From Paenibacillus silvestris (lineage in GTDB: Bacteria; Bacillota; Bacilli; Paenibacillales; NBRC-103111): a DNA stretch of 64,000 nucleotides. The stretch spans positions 310,352 through 374,351 of the forward strand of contig NZ_WTUZ01000010.1 in NCBI RefSeq assembly GCF_009882985.1, read 5' to 3'. This document shows, one piece after another, positions 8,611 through 17,670 of the stretch. Positions within the stretch are counted from its first letter, which is position 1. Every line of letters starts with the position of its first letter. The position numbers were made by a program, and so were the translations under genes. The notes beneath the pieces were generated by a model. That model had not been told where the DNA came from, did not search any database, and worked only from the letters and a program-made list of their open reading frames with translations.

Positions 8611-10281
8611 TTATTTCTTCATTTTCGCATCATAAGCACTTTGATAGATGTCTAGATATTTCTTCAGATTCATATCATTCAGCTTCTTCACATAACCGTC
8701 CCATTCTTTGTCAATATTAGCGTCACCTGTTGTGAAACGAGCGATCATTTGGTTGATATAATCCGTCAAAGTCTTCTCTAGATCAGCTAGCTCTGTAGCT
8801 TGGTCGTTCGAGAAAAACAACGCTGGAAGAACGGACTCCGGCTTTTGTCTATATGGCTCATAGTTATTTCGAGTCTCTGTAAAAAGCTTAACTTCCTGCG
8901 GATTTTTCGGATCTGCCATCTGCCCAAGCCGGAAATCGTTGGAGCGAAGCGATGGTGCGGATTGCCCGCTCCAATTGATATTATTCGCTGCATTAGTCGG
9001 AATGGCACTTGGGAGCGTCTTCCAAATCGCTTGTTTTCCATTGATGCCTAGCTCTCCGCTTGCTGCATAATCCCATTCCGTTCCTGGCCGCCCAATCGTT
9101 TGACGTAACGTCATCTCCGTATTATAAAGCAGGTCTCCTAATCGGAATGCCGCTTCTGGGTTTTTGGCTGTGCGTGTTACGACATAATAGCCTTGCAGTA
9201 CGCTTGATTTCCACGGTGTCGTTTGTACGCCTGCTGGTCCTTTCAAGGAAGGAACGGATTGAACTTCCAGCCATCTGCCGCTCGGACCGTTAAAAGCTGT
9301 GAATATGCCATTGTGCTGTGAAACTTCGCCGCCCAGAATGTTAATATCCGGGTTCTCACCCATCGCTTTCGCTTGATCCCGATCTTGTGTGAACGATTGC
9401 GGAGCAATCAAGCCCTCAGCGTATAACTTGTGGAGAAAGGTCAGACCCTCTTTCCAGCCTGGTGTATTGACCGATGTCGTGACCTTTCCATTGTCAACAA
9501 ATAACCGCGTAGTGATGCCAGAGTCAAGAACAAAGGAGTTCATGATAAACGAATCAATATTTACGTTTGGCCCAACCGCTGCTCCCGACAAAGGAATCTC
9601 ATCGGCTTTTCCATTTCCATTGGGATCCTTTGTCTTAAATGCTTTCAATACGTTATACAAGTCGTCTGTTGTTTTCGGCATTTGGAGACCTAACTTATCT
9701 AACCATGGCTTGTATAGCCACATTTTCTGCGACATCGAGCAGTGATAGCACTCATTCACTTGAGGCAAAGCATAGATTTTACCGCCAGGAGCTGTAATCT
9801 CATCCTTAACCCCTTGAACGATACCGAACATTTTCTTCGTCTCAACACCGTACTGATTAATATAAGGCGCCAGATCAAGGAAATCTCCTTGTGTGCCATA
9901 GATCAGCTGCTGGGTAGGGGAAATCCCGAAACCCATAATGACATCAGGCAGATCGCCGCTGCCAAGTACAAGGTTCAATTTTTCCACAGCTGACTTCTCA
10001 GGAGCAACGGTCCATTCAATATGAATATTCGTTTTCTCCTCCAAATATTTCGTGAACTCATTGTTCGCATAATCACTTACACCTGGGAAGCCCTTCACTA
10101 ATACTTTAATCGTCGTTTTCTCTTTGGTTATCGGCAGTTCTCCTGCTGCTGTGACATTACTGGTTTTCACCGGATCCTTTGTCGTTTCTGCAGGTGCATC
10201 TGCTTGTTTATCTCCGCACCCGGCAAGCACAACCCCACTCGCAATAAGAACGCTTAAACCCATACCCCATATTTTTTTCAT
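8611..10281 (-). CDS. Extracellular solute-binding lipoprotein, LplA type
   Basis: A 556-residue lipoprotein. The signal peptide ends in the lipobox LAGC with Cys22 as lipid anchor, followed by a low-complexity linker and a periplasmic-binding-protein-like domain of the family-1/LplA group (large oligosaccharide binders of about 500-560 residues). It lies between the LplC-type permease and the sulfatase, so the ligand is probably a sulfated oligosaccharide (inference from context). Start: ATG at 10281 with GGGAGG upstream. The intergenic gaps on either side are short, which supports one transcript. Confidence 0.92.
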   Translation of the reverse strand: MKKIWGMGLSVLIASGVVLAGCGDKQADAPAETTKDPVKTSNVTAAGELPITKEKTTIKVLVKGFPGVSDYANNEFTKYLEEKTNIHIEWTVAPEKSAVEKLNLVLGSGDLPDVIMGFGISPTQQLIYGTQGDFLDLAPYINQYGVETKKMFGIVQGVKDEITAPGGKIYALPQVNECYHCSMSQKMWLYKPWLDKLGLQMPKTTDDLYNVLKAFKTKDPNGNGKADEIPLSGAAVGPNVNIDSFIMNSFVLDSGITTRLFVDNGKVTTSVNTPGWKEGLTFLHKLYAEGLIAPQSFTQDRDQAKAMGENPDINILGGEVSQHNGIFTAFNGPSGRWLEVQSVPSLKGPAGVQTTPWKSSVLQGYYVVTRTAKNPEAAFRLGDLLYNTEMTLRQTIGRPGTEWDYAASGELGINGKQAIWKTLPSAIPTNAANNINWSGQSAPSLRSNDFRLGQMADPKNPQEVKLFTETRNNYEPYRQKPESVLPALFFSNDQATELADLEKTLTDYINQMIARFTTGDANIDKEWDGYVKKLNDMNLKKYLDIYQSAYDAKMKK

Positions 10282-10303
10282 TCCAAAAACAACCTCCCCT
10301 TAT

Positions 10304-11197
10304 TTATCCTTTCAAAGAGCCAATCATAACGCCTTTAATGAAGTACTTTTGTACAAACGGATAAACGAGCAGTAATGGCAGAGATGAAACGACAATTAAT
10401 GAGTATTTCAAAAGTGCGCGCAAACCTTCTTGAGCCGCTATTTCTTTCATGTCCAGCATGGAAGCATCGACTTCGTTTTGCACCAATATCTCTCTTAAGA
10501 CTAATTGCAAAGGATATAATTTCTGATTATCAAGGTACAGTAGACCATTAAAATATTGATTCCAATACCCAACCGCGGAATAAAGCGCAACTACGGCAAT
10601 AATGGGACCTGACAGCTGCAGGACGATTGAGAAAACATATCGGAAATCGTTGCAACCGTCGATCTGGGCTGCTTCGAGCATTTCATCCGGCAGTGTCGTT
10701 TTGAAATAGGTTCGTGTAATAATAATGTTAAAAACACTCATCGCACTAGGAATAATCATGGCCCACACCGTGTTCAGCATTCCAAGATCTTTGACCAGAA
10801 GATAAGAAGGAATGAGCCCTCCGGAGAACATGGTCGTGAAAACAAACAGCAGCATAAACCAGTTTTTACCGAATAAATCACGCCTGGAAAGTGGATAGGC
10901 TGCCGCAATAGTCAGTACAACACTAAGAAATGTGCCTGCTACCGTATAAAAAACGGAATTCCGAAAAGAACTCCAAATCAATTTGTGCTTAAAAACAGCC
11001 GCATAGCCATCTAGGGTTGGTTGTACAGGCCAAAGCCAAACTTTACCCGAGATCACAGCGTCAGGAGAACTAATCGAAGCGCTTACAACAAACACTAGCG
11101 GATATAAAATAACTCCAAGAAACAGTAATATCAGCAGCATATTGATCCAATTAAACCATTTGTCACCTCGTGATTCGAGAATATGTGACTCTTTCAT
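10304..11197 (-). CDS. Carbohydrate ABC transporter permease, LplC/YtcP type
   Basis: Starting at the ATG at 11197, 297 residues; the frame is open 25 codons further, but that start would overlap the upstream permease gene. Six predicted membrane segments. EAA loop LEAAQIDGCND. C-terminus FIKGVMIGSLKG as in other LplC-type permeases. Second gene of the sulfatase operon, 28 bp after the LplB-type partner and 22 bp before the binding protein. Confidence 0.92.
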   Translation of the reverse strand: MKESHILESRGDKWFNWINMLLILLFLGVILYPLVFVVSASISSPDAVISGKVWLWPVQPTLDGYAAVFKHKLIWSSFRNSVFYTVAGTFLSVVLTIAAAYPLSRRDLFGKNWFMLLFVFTTMFSGGLIPSYLLVKDLGMLNTVWAMIIPSAMSVFNIIITRTYFKTTLPDEMLEAAQIDGCNDFRYVFSIVLQLSGPIIAVVALYSAVGYWNQYFNGLLYLDNQKLYPLQLVLREILVQNEVDASMLDMKEIAAQEGLRALLKYSLIVVSSLPLLLVYPFVQKYFIKGVMIGSLKG

Positions 11198-11225
11198 GCT
11201 TCCCTGCACCTCCCCTGCTACACCG

Positions 11226-12191
11226 TTACCATAAGCTTTCTTGCTTTGCACGTTTCGCAATTTGATTGACAATAATGAGCATGGCTAGTCCAACAACCGA
11301 TTTAAATAAGTTAATAGCCGTTGAGTACGAGTAATTCATAGCTTGTGAAGCAAGACCTACCTTATACACATAAGTATCAATGACCTCTGACGTCCTAAGG
11401 TTTAGTTGATTTTGCAGCAGCAGGACCTTTTCGAAGCCTGAATCCATAATATGCCCTGTGTTCAAAATAAGTAAAATGATGATCACAGGCATTATGCCAG
11501 GAATATCGATATGCAATATCCGCTTAAATTTACTTGCACCATCAATAACCGCTGCTTCATGCTGAGACGGGTCAATACCTGAAAGCGCTGCCAAGTAAAT
11601 GATGCAAGAGAAACCAACATTTTGCCATATCCCTGACCAGACAAAGACAGAACTGAAATAGCTTGGCTTCGCCATGAAGTGTATGGGCTCAAAACCAAAT
11701 ACGCCAAGGAGTAAATTGACAATCCCCTTTTCTGGATCCAGAAGCACAAGAATAATTCCAGCCATAACGACCACAGAGATGAAATGCGGGGCATACGTAA
11801 TCATCTGTACCGATTTCTTAAACCACTTGTTTTGGATGTTATTAATGGCTAGTGCCAGTAGGATTGGGAAAGGAATACCGGCAAGCAAGCTGTAGAAATT
11901 AAGAACTAATGTGTTTTTTAAAAGGGTGCCGAATTCATACGAATTGAAGAATCTAATGAAATGTTTGAACCCCACCCAATCACTGCCTGTGATGCCTTTT
12001 GAAGCAATAAAATTTTTGAAAGCAATCTGCGCGCCGTACATGGGATAATACTTGAACACGAGAATGTAAAGAACAGGCAGTGCTAGTAGAACGTACAACT
12101 GCCAACTGCGATGCAGCTTCTTTAAGAAGGGCATTCGTTTAATTCCTGTATTAGCTTTGGCCAACGTATTCGCACTTGCCACCGTTTTCAA
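11226..12191 (-). CDS. Carbohydrate ABC transporter permease, LplB/YtcO type
   Basis: Probable TTG start at 12191, with GGGGAGG eight bases upstream, giving 321 residues; a longer ATG start at 12242 has no ribosome site. Six membrane segments, the EAA loop HEAAVIDGASKFKR, and C-terminus KQESLW. First gene of the sulfatase operon, 146 bp downstream of the second AraC-type regulator in the same orientation. The long basic N-terminus matches the family. Confidence 0.9.
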   Translation of the reverse strand: MKTVASANTLAKANTGIKRMPFLKKLHRSWQLYVLLALPVLYILVFKYYPMYGAQIAFKNFIASKGITGSDWVGFKHFIRFFNSYEFGTLLKNTLVLNFYSLLAGIPFPILLALAINNIQNKWFKKSVQMITYAPHFISVVVMAGIILVLLDPEKGIVNLLLGVFGFEPIHFMAKPSYFSSVFVWSGIWQNVGFSCIIYLAALSGIDPSQHEAAVIDGASKFKRILHIDIPGIMPVIIILLILNTGHIMDSGFEKVLLLQNQLNLRTSEVIDTYVYKVGLASQAMNYSYSTAINLFKSVVGLAMLIIVNQIAKRAKQESLW

Positions 12192-12255
12192 TTGGGTAAC
12201 CTCCCCTCGTTGTTGTATAACCTTAATGTAAGGGCTCCCCAAGTGGAATGTATAT

Positions 12256-12270
12256 ATGAAAACGTTTCAT
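12256..12270. promoter_or_regulatory. Imperfect cre/LacI-type operator upstream of the sulfatase operon
   Basis: ATGAAAACGTTTCAT is a near-palindrome with a central ACGT, like a CcpA/LacI-family operator but one base short of the 14-bp cre core. It lies 65 bp upstream of the LplB-type start. Weak support. Confidence 0.35.
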
Positions 12271-12337
12271 GCCTGTGCAATCCTTAGGATTTGAGTATGT
12301 GCAATCGCTTGATGGATGTGCAAATATTATTTTTTCG

Positions 12338-14665
12338 TTATAAATTCACTTCTACAGACCTTTGATATACCGTTGCACTGACGCCATGCAGACGTTTGAA
12401 CGCCCTACAAAATGTATTGGATGAGGAGTAGCCTACTTGATCTGCAATTTCTTGAATAGCATAACTTGAATTTCTCAACAGATGCTTCGCTTGCTCCATA
12501 CGCAATTGCTCCAAGTAATCGGAGAAGTTGATGCCCGTTTGGTCTTTGAAGAACTGTGACAAATACACCTTCGATACCCGAAGCCGATCAGCAGCTTCAT
12601 CCAGACATAACGCTTTGTCAGCAAAATCTTGCTGAAGCAGCATGCGAATATTATCAAGCAATTCAATGTTTCGGCTGGAACGCTGTTCGATGACATGCTG
12701 GCAAATTTTCGAATAAGCTAGACGAACCGCTGCAAAATGTTGCTGCAAGCTCTCATAGGAAATCTCTGCCCCATCTATACGCTGAATTTGGATATAAACC
12801 TCCTCAGCTTGCATTCCTAATTGTCGAAGAAGCTTGACGAGATTCCCCCACAGCTCACTAATGAATAATCGAAGCACAGTGATTGAAAGATGCCGGTTTT
12901 CAAAGTTTTCCGCATACAATGCTTGTAATAGACGCGCAACCTCATCTTGTTCACCAGCCAATGCCACATTCATCAGCCGACCTTCCATGTCCTGCGGATA
13001 ATGGTAATCATTCAGCGCCGCCGGGAGCTCATCGAACCATTGCAATCCATCCTTATCTGATCGAACTAAGGCAAACAAAGCTTCTCTGGCCTGCTCATAC
13101 GAGCGAGAGATTGTCGTCACGCGATCACAGAACCCTCCGATGCCACAATCGGATACAATCTGAAACCGCAAGTTCATCGTCTGACAGACCTGTTCCATTA
13201 TTCTCGTTATGTTCTCACGATGCTTGTTGGCATCATGCGAATACACACTTAGCAATACGGCAATTTGATCTTGCGCCACATCATAGGCAAATCCGTCTGA
13301 GCCTACAAGCTCCCTTATGAGCTCTGCGGATGCGAAGCGGACTCGATCCAAATCTTTGAGCAGCCTCTCATTATATCCATTGTCATAACCTTGAATTCGA
13401 ATGAGACCGACGACATATTGTCTATCTTCGTCTTCCATGCCTAAGCCTAGATGCTTCAGCAGGATATCCGCATCCCGTGTGGACAGAAATTGCCCTTGCA
13501 TAAGCCTTCTGAAATACGATGCCCGTAATAAAGGCACCTGCAGCTCCAATTCGGATTGCAGCTTTCGGTTAGAAATCGCCAGTCCCGACACGGCTTCACT
13601 TATAAAGCCATACACATCATGCTGTTTCACTCCGCCTCCAACAAGGTCTTTAAGCGACTGAGCCAGGTTTCGGAGCGGTTTGCTATTCCGGTAAGCAAGA
13701 AAATAGGCCATAGAAACACCAATCACTAGAAAAAGCAGCGTTAAAGTGAAAATAATCTTTTGAATATAATGAACTTTTCCTAAAAGAATGACTTTCGGTT
13801 GGCCTACAATGTACGTCCAGCCATTTACGCTTGATTTGGTATAAGTAATAATTATCGATTGATTGTTCATCTTTTGCTCAACAATGCCATGGTCTTCCTT
13901 CAGATCAGCCAACTGGATGGGAAGTCCGGTATTTTCACCAGATAACGTACTCATAATGCGCCCCTGATCATCCAATATATAAGCCCATCCGCCTTCCGTT
14001 AAGTTGAGTCCCTGAAATAACTTGCGGATCTCAGCTTGATCAATCATAACCGCGATGACCGCCTGCGGATTACTGGGTAGACCTAGTGATTGTAAATATG
14101 TCATCATTTGGTAGGAGCTATTTCCAATACTCATTTGTTCAGAAGGCAGAAATGAGCGCGAATGGTAGGTCTGCATCCAAGCTTTCCGCATTTTCTCTGT
14201 ATCTCCACCCTCATACACAGCTATTCGGCTAAAGAATTCATCCATGGTATAGCTAGAACCCGGTGTTAGCACAAGGTCGCTATTCTTAAAAAGAATATAG
14301 TAGTTATAGACAAAGTTATTTGAAAGCTTGAAATCGTACAGGCTTTTATTCGTATCAAGGACGGAATAGGTGTTGGCTCCCTGAAATGGATCCGTCACCG
14401 TCATAAATTGAATGACTTTCGTATTGGCGGCTACTTGACGTCCCATCGAGATAATCTCATCCATTCTTCGTTCAAGAATGTCTCTGCTTTGCTCCAGAAC
14501 GAGCCGATGATTCTCCGTGGCATCCTTCTCCATCACATGTATGGTTTCTCGGTAGACGATATAACCTATGCCTAGCAGCATACAAATAAACAGAAGATAA
14601 GGGATGAGCATTCGGATAAAAACTTTATGTCTAACATTCGTATCCGGTACAAGCCATTTACGCAT
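12338..14665 (-). CDS. Membrane-bound AraC-family regulator with extracellular sensor domain
   Basis: A 775-residue paralogue in architecture of the regulator at 2290-4626. Membrane segments lie at about 16-36 and 295-318 around an extracellular sensor region. A cytoplasmic linker leads to a C-terminal AraC domain at about 670-770 with two helix-turn-helix motifs (LDEAADRLRVSKVYLSQFF and IQEIADQVGYSSSNTFCRAF). It precedes the transporter-sulfatase operon in the same direction and probably activates it in response to the cognate sugar (inference). The ATG at 14665 follows AAGGAGG. A cre-like site lies 65 bp upstream. Confidence 0.9.
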   Translation of the reverse strand: MRKWLVPDTNVRHKVFIRMLIPYLLFICMLLGIGYIVYRETIHVMEKDATENHRLVLEQSRDILERRMDEIISMGRQVAANTKVIQFMTVTDPFQGANTYSVLDTNKSLYDFKLSNNFVYNYYILFKNSDLVLTPGSSYTMDEFFSRIAVYEGGDTEKMRKAWMQTYHSRSFLPSEQMSIGNSSYQMMTYLQSLGLPSNPQAVIAVMIDQAEIRKLFQGLNLTEGGWAYILDDQGRIMSTLSGENTGLPIQLADLKEDHGIVEQKMNNQSIIITYTKSSVNGWTYIVGQPKVILLGKVHYIQKIIFTLTLLFLVIGVSMAYFLAYRNSKPLRNLAQSLKDLVGGGVKQHDVYGFISEAVSGLAISNRKLQSELELQVPLLRASYFRRLMQGQFLSTRDADILLKHLGLGMEDEDRQYVVGLIRIQGYDNGYNERLLKDLDRVRFASAELIRELVGSDGFAYDVAQDQIAVLLSVYSHDANKHRENITRIMEQVCQTMNLRFQIVSDCGIGGFCDRVTTISRSYEQAREALFALVRSDKDGLQWFDELPAALNDYHYPQDMEGRLMNVALAGEQDEVARLLQALYAENFENRHLSITVLRLFISELWGNLVKLLRQLGMQAEEVYIQIQRIDGAEISYESLQQHFAAVRLAYSKICQHVIEQRSSRNIELLDNIRMLLQQDFADKALCLDEAADRLRVSKVYLSQFFKDQTGINFSDYLEQLRMEQAKHLLRNSSYAIQEIADQVGYSSSNTFCRAFKRLHGVSATVYQRSVEVNL

Positions 14666-14729
14666 GGTAATTTCCTCCTTAATACCTCTAAGCCATTTGG
14701 ATAAATTTACTCTCAGTATATCAAAGTAT

Positions 14730-14743
14730 TGTGAGCGCTTGCA
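14730..14743. promoter_or_regulatory. cre-like site upstream of the second AraC-type regulator
   Basis: TGTGAGCGCTTGCA matches the CcpA consensus TGNAANCGNWWNCA with one mismatch (G at position 4). It lies 65 bp before the regulator start, mirroring the position of the perfect cre at 4681. Confidence 0.5.
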
Positions 14744-14790
14744 TAAATTTTCTTCCTTTCGGCCTGGCGTTGCTCGCTGACTAGCAACCG

Positions 14791-15225
14791 TTTAAGCTTG
14801 TTTTACAACGCTAACTGCTACTTCTTGCCCTCTGCGCCCACTTTAACGTTGCCAAACATTCTTTCGGCTAACAATTGCCGGGGTTGCACACTCCACGCCA
14901 ACTTTTAAGCTTGTTTTTCGACGCTAACTGCTACTTCTTGCCCTCTTCGCCCACTTTAACGTTGCCAAACATCCTTTCGGCTAACAATTGCCGGGGTTGT
15001 GCACTACCCACCAACTTTTAAGCTTGTTTTACGACACTAACTGCTACTTCTTGCCCTCTGCGCCCACTTTAACGTTGTCAAACATCCTTTCGGCTAACAA
15101 TTGCTAGGGGTTGTGCACTCCCCACCAACTTTTAAGCTTGTTTTTCGACGCTAACTGCTACTTCTTGCCCTCTTCGCCTACTGTAACGTTGTTAGGCGCT
15201 GGTGAACAATTGCTAACGGACAGAG
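14791..15225. repeat. 113-bp direct tandem repeat, three full copies plus a decaying fourth
   Basis: Copies start at 14791, 14904, 15017 and 15131, each with TTTAAGCTTGTTTT, then GCTAACTGCTACTTCTTGCC, GCCCACTTTAACGTTG and CGGCTAACAATTGCC. Periods are 113, 113 and 114 bp with only scattered substitutions. The fourth copy diverges after about 15190. Each copy contains the imperfect palindrome CGGCTAACAATTGCCG. No open reading frame is conserved. Function unknown. Confidence 0.9.
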
Positions 15226-15504
15226 CAGACCTTATTGGGACGAAATATGGCTCTACGAAATTCTAACGGACACAAGTGCAGCTATTCACAATAATTGCAT
15301 GAAAATTGGGGGTGAATTGATGGAATAACGACACTGGAGTCAATTAGAGTTGAGAACGGCGAGATTTAACGAGAATAACGGCTATGAGGTCCGTTAAATG
15401 TCTGTGCGCACCACTTCCAGCTGGTACGTCTTTCACGCCGCTCTCAGAGCCGCTGCCTCGGCTGGCCCCACACCTCTCTGCAACGTTGTTTCACACCATT
15501 ACAG

Positions 15505-15541
15505 CAAAAATAGAGCTAAGCACATATAAGCCGCTTAGCCC
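15505..15541 (-). terminator. Probable terminator of the eight-gene sugar operon
   Basis: Minus strand: GGCTAAGC and GCTTAGC pair around an 11-base loop and are followed by TCTATTTTTG. It begins about 20 bp after the dehydrogenase stop at 15563. The stem is short, hence moderate confidence. Confidence 0.55.
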
Positions 15542-15562
15542 CTCATTTCACCTATTCCAATC

Positions 15563-16600
15563 CTATTTGACCTCACAGTCAATCATAACGTGAATGGTAT
15601 CTCCTTTATGTTCATTCCTCAACTGGAAAGCCCGTGCGACTTCCGCAAGTGGAACGACATGAGTAATCATCTCTTCGGTGTTAACTAATCCGTCGAGAAC
15701 TAGTCGCAGTCCTTCATCGAAGTAACGCCGATTATCAATGTCACGCTTGGGCTCCGTTGAAAGGATATCCAGCCGTTTTTTATGTACCTTGAAGAAATCA
15801 ACCGGCTTGTGACAAGTACCAATGCACCCATACATGACAATTCGTCCATTCTGTGCTGCTGCGTTAATAGCATCTACCATACCCGCTCCTTCTAGGAGAC
15901 AAGGAATGACTACATCAAAGCCGTCTGGAAAGTCAGCTCCCACGATATCCATCGTATCCGCATGTTCATGCGGGATTTTATACGTATGGGTGGCGCCATA
16001 TTTGCGTGCAAGCGCTAATTTCTCGTCAAACAAATCGGTTACGACCAAATTTCTCGGGCTAAACATATGGATGACTTGCGTCATCACCAGCCCGCTGACG
16101 CCTTGCCCAGTAATTAATACGTTTTTATTAGGTGAGATGTCACCAAGCTCTGCAGCATGAATAATCCCCGGAAGCACTTCAATGAGTGATCCCTCGATTA
16201 ACGGCAGTTCTTTGGGCAATACCTTGAGCGAGAAAGGCGTACAGACAACATATTCCGCAAAAGCCCCCCAAACATACCGTAAAGCAACATGATCGCCTTT
16301 CTTGACCCCAATCACATTAGGGCCAACTTGATCAATAACCCCAGCAACTTCGTGTCCTAGTCTCGTAGGGTACGAGATAAATTCAGGTTCTCGCGCACCT
16401 CGGAATACTTCCACATCACTTCCGCATATCCCTACCCACTTGACCTTAACCCTTACTTCGCCTTCCTTGGGTTCTGGAATCAAGGCCCGCCTTACACTAA
16501 TCTCCCCAATGGCGTCCATAACTGCACACATCTGCGTTCCGGGACCATCATAATCGACCAACTCCATAGGAGGAACGGACATTTTTCTGACCATTTGCAT
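15563..16600 (-). CDS. MDR-family (zinc-type) alcohol/polyol dehydrogenase
   Basis: A 345-residue medium-chain dehydrogenase. Catalytic zinc ligands are visible in GICGSD (Cys) and LGHEVAG (His-Glu); the NAD-binding domain begins with VLITGQGVSGLV. The Cys-rich structural-zinc lobe usual in sorbitol dehydrogenase-like enzymes is missing: the frame runs from GDHVALRYVWG straight to AFAEYV. Last gene of the operon, 37 bp after the 2-hydroxyacid dehydrogenase. It probably oxidises a sugar or polyol intermediate of the imported glycan (inference). Two near ATGs (16600 and 16594) follow AAGGAGAGG; either could be used. Confidence 0.88.
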   Translation of the reverse strand: MQMVRKMSVPPMELVDYDGPGTQMCAVMDAIGEISVRRALIPEPKEGEVRVKVKWVGICGSDVEVFRGAREPEFISYPTRLGHEVAGVIDQVGPNVIGVKKGDHVALRYVWGAFAEYVVCTPFSLKVLPKELPLIEGSLIEVLPGIIHAAELGDISPNKNVLITGQGVSGLVMTQVIHMFSPRNLVVTDLFDEKLALARKYGATHTYKIPHEHADTMDIVGADFPDGFDVVIPCLLEGAGMVDAINAAAQNGRIVMYGCIGTCHKPVDFFKVHKKRLDILSTEPKRDIDNRRYFDEGLRLVLDGLVNTEEMITHVVPLAEVARAFQLRNEHKGDTIHVMIDCEVK

Positions 16601-16637
16601 ACCTCTCCTTCCATATATAAAAGATTTCTGCCATCAG

Positions 16638-17630
16638 CTAGGCCATAACTTCCCACATTTTCTCATTCACTTCATACATGGTCTTCTCTTCCCGCAGTCC
16701 TCTGATGATGTCTTCGACCACTTCCTCCATCAACGCAAGATGTCCCTGCACAGAGGCTCCTGCAATATGAGGCGAAAGCAGTACATTCGGAAGCGTCCGT
16801 ATGGGATGATCAACAGCTAGAGGTTCTTTATCAAAAACATCTAGCGCAGCAAAGAATCTTCCGCTTTGCAGCTCTTCCATGAATGCCTGCGCATCGACCA
16901 CAGGGCCTCTAGAAGAGTTGATGAAGACGGCACCATCTGGAATAAGCGCGAGCAATTCACGCGTCAGCATTCTTTCCGTAGCGGGAAGCTTAGGTGCATG
17001 TACCGAAATAATCGGGCAGCTCATAACTTCCTCCAGTGTTGCCCTTTTTGCATTCAGCCGAGCCGCAGCTTCTTCACTCAAATAAGGATCATAGATGAGA
17101 ACATCAACTTGGAATGGCGCGAGCAGTTTAATAAAAGCGCGAGCCGTAGAGCTGGCAGAAATGATGCCAACTGTGCTTCCAGTGAGCTCCCTACCCTTCA
17201 ATCCAGCAATTTTCCATTTCCCCTCCCGCATAGCGGAATCAAATTCAGGCAAATACCTAAGAGAAGTTAGCAGCGCTGCCAAGCAGTATTCGCCCACACT
17301 AAGTGCGATCCTGGGTGCTGCTGAGTAAACTTTAACCCCTTGTGCGAAAATCTGCTTAGGTACAAGGTTCTTGACCGTACCTGCTGCATGCCCGATGGCA
17401 CGAAGCTTGACGGCTTTCTGCAGCATTTCGTCTGTCAAGCTGGGTGAACCCCAACTGGAAATAATCACTTCTGCCTCTGCCATTCGCTCTGAGAGCTCTT
17501 CCTGTGTATAGTCACGTCCTGTCTCATTCCACACAGGTTCAAAATAATCATTTATTCGTGCACGGCAAGCCTCCGAACACACTTCATCTAACCGAGATTG
17601 CGGTGAAAGCACCAATGTTTTTAACTTCAT
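16638..17630 (-). CDS. D-isomer-specific 2-hydroxyacid dehydrogenase family protein
   Basis: A 330-residue NAD-dependent dehydrogenase. The Rossmann motif region is GSTVGIISASSTARAFIKLL, departing from the usual GxGxxG. The catalytic Arg lies in INSSRGPVVDA, the Glu in DVFDKEPLAVDHP, and the general-base His in LLSPHIAG. ATG at 17630 with GGGGG nine bases upstream. Between Gfo/Idh/MocA and MDR dehydrogenase genes in a sugar operon, it probably acts on a sugar-acid intermediate. The modified nucleotide loop makes cofactor and activity less certain. Confidence 0.87.
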   Translation of the reverse strand: MKLKTLVLSPQSRLDEVCSEACRARINDYFEPVWNETGRDYTQEELSERMAEAEVIISSWGSPSLTDEMLQKAVKLRAIGHAAGTVKNLVPKQIFAQGVKVYSAAPRIALSVGEYCLAALLTSLRYLPEFDSAMREGKWKIAGLKGRELTGSTVGIISASSTARAFIKLLAPFQVDVLIYDPYLSEEAAARLNAKRATLEEVMSCPIISVHAPKLPATERMLTRELLALIPDGAVFINSSRGPVVDAQAFMEELQSGRFFAALDVFDKEPLAVDHPIRTLPNVLLSPHIAGASVQGHLALMEEVVEDIIRGLREEKTMYEVNEKMWEVMA

Positions 17631-17670
17631 TGCATAAGTCCCCCTTCGTTTTCCTTAGGCGATCTAAAGC

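Larger units (their letters stand above)
14666..15562. other. Non-coding stretch with tandem and dispersed repeats
   Basis: About 900 bases without a convincing gene. It contains the cre-like site at 14730, the 113-bp tandem repeat (14791 to about 15190) and, from about 15215 on, short AT/GC-mixed segments with recurring words such as CTAACGGACA and GGAATAACG, which look like dispersed intergenic repeats. The terminator of the downstream dehydrogenase gene lies at the right end. The 69-codon open frame here has no ribosome site and was not called. Confidence 0.6.

Noticed and set aside
12883-13320. 145-codon open frame opposite the second AraC-type regulator
   Set aside because: It is antisense to a well-supported gene, has His/Arg/Pro-rich composition typical of a shadow frame and no ribosome site.
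14791-15225. CRISPR array
   Set aside because: The unit is a 113-bp direct repeat without unique spacers, and no cas genes are present.
15384-15593. 69-codon frame in the repeat-rich gap
   Set aside because: Ser/Pro/Leu-rich with no ribosome site, and it runs through the terminator of the dehydrogenase gene.
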